Below the pieces are notes generated by a model, which was not told the DNA's origin, ran no database searches, and was given only the letters and a program-made list of their open reading frames with translations. Positions 57,310 through 64,000 of a stretch of 64,000 nucleotides of DNA are shown in pieces. Source of the stretch: Nicotiana tabacum (lineage: Eukaryota > Streptophyta > Magnoliopsida > Solanales > Solanaceae); contig NC_134082.1 in the NCBI RefSeq assembly GCF_000715075.1, forward strand, positions 143,208,948 through 143,272,947, in the 5' to 3' direction. Position numbers and translations under genes: made by a program. Position 1 is the stretch's first letter. Each line of letters starts with the position of its first letter.

Positions 57310-60300
57310 TGTTGCATATCCAGTTTTTCCCTGTATATTTTTTATATGCAAAATACTTTCAAAATAGTATATATATATATGCATATATAAGTATGTCCCA
57401 ATGTTTTATTAATTTTCTTAATTTTAAAGATTTTTTAACCAATTTATTCCTCTATTTTATTCATAAAAAACCCAATAATAATTCCCAAAGTTATCAATCT
57501 TGGTGATTCATTTATTAGATTCTCATATTTATACTAAAATATAGTCAATATAATTTTTGCATGTTTTTACAAATTTTTTTAGTATTTTTAAAGGTAAATT
57601 GCATATAATTGCAATATTAGCCTCTTTTAGATTTAATTGCATTTATATTTATAAAAAATTAAGTCCAGTATTTTTAAATTGATAATTATGTATTACAAAT
57701 CATTTTAGTACCTTTAATTTATTTTCAGGAATTAATTTACTATTTTTTATAAAATTAAAAATGGAAAAGTAGCTATTGCAATTATAGCCCAAATTGAGTT
57801 TCAATTATAACCCAAAACAGGCCCTCAATTTCCCAACCCAATTTCAATTTTAACCCGACACCTGACCCAATCTAAATAACCCAACCCGGCTCCTCTACCT
57901 AACCCTTTCAATCCTGGCCGTTGATCATTTAGATCAACGGCCAATATCGGCTTTTTCCATTTTTAACCTCAAACGACCCCTTACCTCACCTCATTTCACA
58001 CCAAACGCCTCCCTTGAATCCCTTTACCTCTCAACTCTCTCTGCAATCCCTCATGAACCCTAGCTTCTGCCACCTAACCCAACCCTAATACCTCTCAAAT
58101 CTATGGCTTCCAAGGTCATCGGAGACCTGTATCAACTCCCCATGGCTTCTACGTGTTCGATTCTTATGGTCTCAAGGATAGATCTTGAAAGAGCTTGGTC
58201 CAGACCCTGTTCGATTTTAGTTCATGACTGTTCTCCGGTCAGCCATGGCTATTCGAGTCAGACTCTTGACTCTCCCGCTTAGATCGATGGTTTTCAAAAC
58301 CTTTCTCATAACTTGGGGTTCTTCTGAAACCCTAACCTAAAGGTTCTTTCAATTTCTTTTATATCTGTTTCAGATCTATGTTTGCTCTGAACTGCTAAGC
58401 ATTTTTCTCGAAGTTTCTTTTAAAACTCTGCCTTCAAAACCCCTTATCTTTTCCGATTAGGGTTCTTGTTAGGTTATTTCAAAACTTTTCTCTGATTTTT
58501 GACATGTTCTACTGTGTTTCCTTATATCTTTCTTCTACTTGAGTTTGCATGTTAAAAGCCCTAATTTCTTATGAATGTTTATTAGACGAATATTTGTTTG
58601 CCTGAGTTTCTGTCCGATTTGTTTGTTTATCCTCTTTTAAAAACTCTTCTATTGTTGAAAATCCTATGGTTTTGGATCTGAGGCTGTTCATTTAAGTGCA
58701 TAACTCGATTTTGAAGTTCTTTATCTCAAAATCTCTTATTTCTCTGTGTGATTCTTCTGACTTTGGTTTTTTATCATCTCTAAAAATCGATTATGCTCGA
58801 AACCCTAATTTTCAAGAGGGGTTTTCTTCACCTACTACTGTGAGATCTTCACATGCTTTGATATTCTATATTTTCTTCACTACTTGACCTACTGGGCTAT
58901 CATGTTTCGAATGTTGCTATCCACTGAATTTTGTGCTACTATTGTATGCTATTTCCTTCTGTCAACAGGCTTGGCCTCGCATGTATAGTGTTTATGCACC
59001 CTATTTATATGCTAAGTTTCCTTCTTTGTTTGACCTTCAACCTATGACTGATTTCGAACTTTTCCTTTGTGAAATTTTGATTTCACTCGCCTGTTAGGGT
59101 TAATTGATTTTCTTTTCCTATTCTGCCTTGCTGAATTCTTCCCAAAATTAGTGTATCTCTGTACCTAGACTCGATGACCTACTTAATGTTTTACTACTTC
59201 TTTTATGACAACTATCAGCCTGCTTATAAATTGATTTCTTTTCTTATTTTTGAACCTGTCACTACCCGTTAAGTAAAGTGATCCCTTAATTAAAGGCAAT
59301 CACTTGTATAATTGATTCTGAATCATGATTGTTTCCATGTTTGTAGCTTATTACCCTTTCTTACTCGTTTTCAGAAAGCTATAAATACCATGTACTTCTT
59401 TTCTTTCAAAAAGATGAACATAAGGCATAAACACTTGAGTTCAAACACACACTCCACCAAATGTCTCTTTTCTCTGTTACTACTATATTCCTGCCTTACC
59501 TAGCCGGCTGAAAGCCAAGGCTAGGCTGTGGGAAAACTTGCTTATTTTCTGCATTTGCATTTCTTACTGGCATGTTCTAATTAAGTTTTCTGCACCAACA
59601 GCAATATGCTTATTTACTGTTTCTTGCATTCTTGTTTGCCTATTATTTGTAGTTAGCCCAATACCATTGTTTAGCATGCTGTAATTTCCTTTCTCCTGTT
59701 CTGAATCAATGTATCATGACCTGTAAATTCTAAATCCCTACCCCAATATGTTTAATACTTGTGGTTGGTTTGAGGCATGACAACATTGGAAATTATTGTG
59801 CATGACCCAAACTTGATCCTCTTAGGATCATAACCTCCATGTTTCTCTTATATGTTGTGTGTTCTAGTTGATTTACAGGCATGCCAGTATTTCCTGTTAT
59901 TGTACATGTCCAAAGTTAACCCATGCCTAAGTGTATAAGCTCCTAGCACTGGATTCCCAATCCCCTGCCTCCTTTGTGTGAAGTTATTGACTCCCTGAAA
60001 TGTTAATGGTTGTCTCACATCACCCTTTTCCTCTCCTTTATTCCCTTATCTCTTAGAACTCCGTTTCTGCACTTTCACTCTCTTCTTAGACTTAAGTTCT
60101 ACCTCCCCCCTCATGTGAGCCTTGCCTTGGGACCCATGAGCTCCCTCTAAACTTGGACACATGAGGGTTGGTATTTCCACACTGCACTCATCTCCATTAT
60201 GGTTATGTAACTTGGGTGTGAGTACTGTCCGGGGTCCTATTGAGGCCCTTATGGAGCTCTGACACACTCAAGTCTGAGAAAGGCTTTGGATCAATGGCAT

Positions 60301-62041
60301 TTTGAGGTGGTTTACTCCATAACTCAGAGAGGAAGTGAAGAATCAGGCTTCCTCTGGTTGTAACTTTTTTTTGTATTTTTCTGATGTGATTCAGTATTCC
60401 TGGTTTATAATAATTTGTAATGAACTTTTGGGGCTGGCTAGTGAAAAAGGTTGGGTAATTATGCATGTTCAAGGGTAAAAAATATGCCTATAGGACTGGG
60501 TTTTTTTTCTACATGTTCAATTCGCATTTAGAAAACATGTCTATAGGACTGCTTTTAATTCTGCATATTCACATAACATTTAGAAACCATGTCTATAGGA
60601 CATTAGGACCAACTTGTTCAACTTCACATCTAGATAACCTGCCTATAGGAATTATCTAAAATTCTGCATGTTTGTCACCGTTTAGATATCATGTTTTTTA
60701 GGGCCCAATTGGCTATAACCCAGTCGCCTGTTAAAATCAGCATAATAAATAAAAATTATGTTTATAGGAATTCCTAAGTGAAAACTCGCCTGTTTCCATT
60801 GTCTACTAGATATTATACTTATAGGGGCTTGACATTATTCAGATACTATGTACGCAAAAGGTTTAATTATGTCTACAAGGGTCTAAATCAGTAATCCTAG
60901 ATACCATGTTCATAGGAGTAAAAATCAGCGATAGTGGATACTGTCATCTGCAGAAACTGAAACTAGTCTAATTTAAAATTCGTCCATTCTGAATCTTTTT
61001 TTTTTAATAATCTGATTCCCTTATTTTAACGAGGTTTGGCAAGCATGCCTATAGGATTTCAAATAATCCGCTTTGAGTTATCACTGTTTCACCACCTTCT
61101 GAATTAAGTAGATATCATGTCTATAGGACCCCGTCTAAATACTTAGGCAAACCTTAGAGTAATGACTGTAAAATTGAATCCGCCTTTGTTAATTGTTACA
61201 ACTAGCAGACAGGCCTGATTCAGACTTCTTGTCTGAGTTATGTAACAAACAAATCTGCTTCAATAATCAAACTCCCCTCGTCTTTAGTATTTTAATCAGA
61301 CCTAAAAAGTATGTGCAAGTCATGCTAGTTATGTACTTTTGTTCAAGGAGGTATATTTGAGCCTTTATCTGTTTATATGCTTCTCCAACATGCAGTATGT
61401 GTTTTTTGTATATCGCCTTAGATTTTTATCCTTTGAAACCAATCAGCCTAATATCCCACCCTTTAAGACTAGTAGTCCTAAGTGCCTCCAGAATTGATAG
61501 GAATGGGACGGGTAATAACATGTAATAGTAATCGAGACCAATCCGTGCTTTAATACCTTAACGGGGTGGGAATGGTAGATATGGATATGATGACCGGTGC
61601 GCTAATGCCACATGTAACCCCTCTTTTGAGGAGTGATTACCGGGTATTGCATTGACGTGATCCATATTAAATATAAACCTAGGATCCCCTTTCCTTTTAT
61701 TTGCAAACTCTTTTTTTAATTGTTCTTTCTTTTTTATGTGTTTAAATCCCATAATATTTGAGCCTGTACTTGTATATTTGCTAAATTCAATAACTGTCTG
61801 GCCAGGAACCACACTAGTGGATCCTGAGGGGTGCCTAACACCTTCCCCTTGGGATAACTTCAAGCCCTTACCCTATCTCTAGTTATTCAATGACTTAGAA
61901 TTGAACCTCATTGGTGTCCTAATGCACCTTAAATCATTAGGTGGCGACTCTTCAAATTGCAAAATCCAGTTCCCAAAAGGAACGAGTTGTCCCATACCAA
62001 ATGTCATAAACCCGATTTCGCGAGAAAAAGGGGGCACGACA
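57310..62041 (+). mobile_element. 3' LTR (4.7 kb) of the Tat element
   Basis: It starts TGTTGCATATCCAGTTTTTC and ends AAAAGGGGGCACGACA at 62041. It is colinear with the inverted LTR at 219-4782 across its length, including GGCCGTTGATCA (about 57918), imperfect CTATAGGACT/CATGTCTATAGGA repeats (about 60480-61130) and the terminal block from about 61790. After 62041 comes LINE sequence rather than a primer site, as expected for a 3' LTR. Frames inside (for example 58696-58887) are not coding. Confidence 0.88.
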
Positions 62042-62491
62042 AAACCAGCATTTGAAAATTTTAAAATATCAAAATTGTCCCAAATGGAATCCCTCGATTC
62101 AATTATCTTACATGTTACCTCATCCTATAATTCTACTTCATCCGCACAAGATTGCTTCCTACTGCTACTTGAGGAGTAGATTATATTTAACCATTCACCC
62201 AATTTCTCCTTTGCATGTGTCACAACCTCAACTTGCATGTTAGGTTTCTGCACAGTTGCCGGAGATGCTTCTTTGGAAATGTTAGTTCCTTCGTTAATTT
62301 GCTCTTTAACCTACTCCGCTTTGCCAACTCCTCTGATTGTAGTCTTCGCCGCATACTTTTGTGTCGGCAGCGTTGCCTGAGACTGAGTTGAAGGTCGTCC
62401 TTTTCTACCTCCCATGGTTGGCGCACATTATGCTAACTTGCACCGGAAAAGAGAAACCATTGAGATATTTTTCTACTAAACAAGATTCAAC
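62042..62491 (-). pseudogene. LINE piece A: 5' end of ORF1
   Basis: On the minus strand an ATG at about 62415 opens MGGRKGRPSTQSQATLPTQK, the basic start typical of plant L1 ORF1. After one in-frame stop it continues (VVTHAKEKLGEWLN) and reaches WDNFDILKFSNAGF exactly at the LTR boundary 62042. The following middle of ORF1 (DUF4283-type region) is absent from piece B, so it was lost at the Tat 5' deletion. The 5' limit is taken from a candidate target duplication, AGATGATAAGC (62492-62502) against AAATGATAATC (29486-29496), nine of eleven matching. Confidence 0.72.
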
Positions 62492-62499
62492 AGATGATA

Positions 62500-62620
62500 A
62501 GCTTTTTAAAATGCGATCAATATAAATTTTGTACAAAGTTGATCTTTTTTAAATGTGATCAATATATATTTTGTACACAGTTGATCTATATATATTTTGT
62601 ACAAAGAAATAGGAATAGAA
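62500..62620. repeat. Short imperfect tandem repeat, about three copies
   Basis: The repeat phrase GCGATCAATATAAATTTTGT plus ACAAAGTTGATC recurs with a step of 30-46 bases. AT-rich and non-coding; the FKCDQYIFCTQLI-like frame is an artefact. Confidence 0.65.
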
Positions 62621-63701
62621 AAAGGATGTATATATGTATGACCGCGAGTAAAGATGGTACTTTAGAAAGAAATTTTAGGTAAAATAAGATAACAATCGAG
62701 CAAAAAAATTATAAGAACTGTTAAAAATAATTGAGTTCGGATGCCTATGTTATTACTAAGTTATCAATAGAATAAGGTTATAACTTTAGCAGTACCGTAA
62801 AATGAGTAAAATATGGGTAAAAAATGTAATTGTTGCTAAACTATCTAACACACAAATTATAATAAGTAACATGAAATATACATGCAATACACGTACCCCA
62901 GCCCTCAAGTAAAGTTGAATAGTTTTTTTTTTTTTACCTTTCAATCAAATGCTACTCCTTGCCTCTCTACCCTTCCAAGGTAATGTACATTGCATACATT
63001 CTACCTTCCACATACCCCACTTGTAAAAACACACTGGATTGTTGTTGCTTTTAATCAAATGCCACTCTTATGACTTTTTTGTACAATGAAGCAAGTAAGA
63101 GGAACAACTAAAGGAAGAACTATTAGAGAGATCAAACTCCTAATTTGATTAGTATTTATTATTTTGGAGGTTGTAAATTTTGTTATTTTTATATTATAAC
63201 ACAAACATATCTTTTCAATATTATTTATTTTATTTTTAAAATTTATTTTATTAATGCGAGGGACAACACGCGTACGCTAAGACTAATAAGTATAAATATG
63301 ATTTTGTCACATGTATATGTATAAGGATTATTGTTCAATGATATATTTGTCTTTATAAATATTTTAATGTATTATAATGTTCATATTCTTATCGCATATT
63401 TTATCCCGGACAAAATGACACATAACTTATTATGTAAGCCATGCAACACTAGTATGCATATTTTAATATATTAAACTAAAATTATTAATCAAAATTTTAT
63501 ACGAAAAATCAAATAGTTTTTTCCTATACGGATAATACGTTAATACAAATAGTTTAATGTAAATTCTATGTTGAGATTATTCTTTTTGTCATAACGTATG
63601 GTATAATATCGTTTATGCTGGCAATCACAATATGGAAAAAATCTTAAATGCACTCATACACGTGCACGAAGTATGATAATTTACCATCATTATATAACAA
63701 A
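62621..63701. other. AT-rich intergenic DNA with a SINE fragment
   Basis: No gene is supported on either strand. Apart from the SINE fragment at 62953-63052 it is low-complexity AT-rich sequence. A CGCGTACGCTAAGACTAATA phrase at about 63270-63290 may be a decayed Helitron terminus. Confidence 0.4.
62953..63052 (+). mobile_element. 3' fragment of a TS-like SINE
   Basis: CTCTACCCTTCC, CATACCCCACTTGT and AACACACTGGATTGTTGTTG in this order match the 3' half of the Solanaceae TS SINE, which ends in TTG repeats. The tRNA-derived head is not visible, so it is truncated or diverged. Confidence 0.5.
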
Positions 63702-64000
63702 CTAGTAAATTTATCCGCACTTCGCGCGGTTATAAGAACCTTATTAGATATACAAAATAATCCTTTTACAAACATCCGAATATAAAGTATGTTAAAGGTT
63801 CATTTTAGTTTTCAAACCCTAAATAGATTAAATTTCAAGTTATAATCGTTTTATTAATTACTATTAATTTTATAATTTTTCTAGTTTTTCACCTCTTAAG
63901 ATTTTTAGTCGCAAGAGATGTTTAATTTTTGTATAATATATACATACTATATTTTTTCTTTTTCTTAAAAGGACATGTAAAGAAAGAGGGAAAAAAATCA
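63702..64000 (-). mobile_element. 3' end of a minus-strand Helitron, continuing past the window
   Basis: On the minus strand ACCGCGCGAAGTGCGG forms a hairpin (CCGC/GCGG stem). About 12 bases later comes CTAG (63705-63702), followed by T. This is the standard Helitron 3' terminus. The rest, to the right edge, is AT-rich and non-coding. Confidence 0.65.

Larger units (their letters stand above)
47085..62041 (+). mobile_element. 5'-truncated Tat (Ogre-like) LTR retrotransposon, plus strand
   Basis: It retains protease, a G-patch-like segment, RT, RNase H, a second archaeal-type RNase H, integrase, a long repeat-rich 3' spacer, a polypurine tract and a 4.7-kb 3' LTR. A dual RNase H is the hallmark of the Tat lineage. 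The 5' LTR, primer site and gag are missing: similarity begins abruptly near 47085. The right end abuts LINE ORF1 at 62042, with AAACC there as the expected target copy. A solo LTR (49837-53258) interrupts RNase H. The LTR is related to the one at 219-4782. Confidence 0.9.

Noticed and set aside
58000..59500. Gene-like plus-strand sequence with TATGGCTTC and several 60-codon frames
   Set aside because: It is colinear with the LTR at 219-4782 in inverse orientation, so it is LTR sequence; the frames are not shared between the two.

Overview
This window is nuclear DNA from a dicot plant, most likely a Solanaceae species; Nicotiana would fit, but no single-copy marker fixes the genus. The evidence is GT-AG spliced genes, two small plant-specific protein genes, and deeply nested plant transposable elements: Ogre/Tat, Athila, MULE, hAT MITEs, Helitrons, an L1-type LINE and a TS-like SINE fragment. 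Roughly 85 percent is transposon sequence. Only two host genes look intact. Both are on the minus strand: a three-exon gene for a 131-residue protein (10371-11878) and a single-exon gene for a 126-residue CxxC zinc-ribbon-like protein (26367-26747). A decayed direct duplicate of the first gene lies at about 23429-25030.

Layout. 1-4782: a 4.56-kb LTR and tRNA-Arg-type primer site of a minus-strand Ogre/Tat element that continues past the left edge. 4783-8129: the 5' end of another minus-strand Tat/Retand-like element (LTR, primer site, 91-bp satellite-like array, antisense coiled-coil ORF), cut off by the Ogre/Tat LTR. 8150-13609: MITE remnants and the first host gene. 13619-23419: a 9.8-kb Mutator-like element (MULE) with 250-bp terminal inverted repeats and a 9-bp target duplication; it sits just downstream of the duplicated gene copy. 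23429-26747: the duplicate pseudogene, then the second host gene. 27738-29496: Helitron sequence.

29497-62491 is one minus-strand LINE broken into three colinear pieces. An Athila-type element with both LTRs (30149-42213) split its 3' end. A plus-strand Tat element (47085-62041) lacking its 5' half split ORF1, with a Helitron-like segment at that junction. The Tat RNase H region is itself interrupted by a 3.4-kb solo LTR with a perfect 5-bp duplication. The window ends in AT-rich DNA with a SINE fragment and a Helitron 3' end.

The most interesting object is the MULE. It carries three genes: a plus-strand plant mobile domain (PMD) gene, converging on two minus-strand genes, a GRF-zinc-finger/coiled-coil gene and a MuDR-type transposase (DDE, SWIM and CCHC motifs). 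Its TIRs are built from four 27-28-bp hairpins with TATAGCGCCA arms. The same half-motif recurs in a six-copy 110-bp array just upstream of the GRF gene. All three genes are dead, but the transposase frame spans 2.75 kb with six stops and no frameshift. Most stops in the MULE and in Athila ORF3 can be read as C-to-T or G-to-A changes, which suggests decay through cytosine methylation and deamination.
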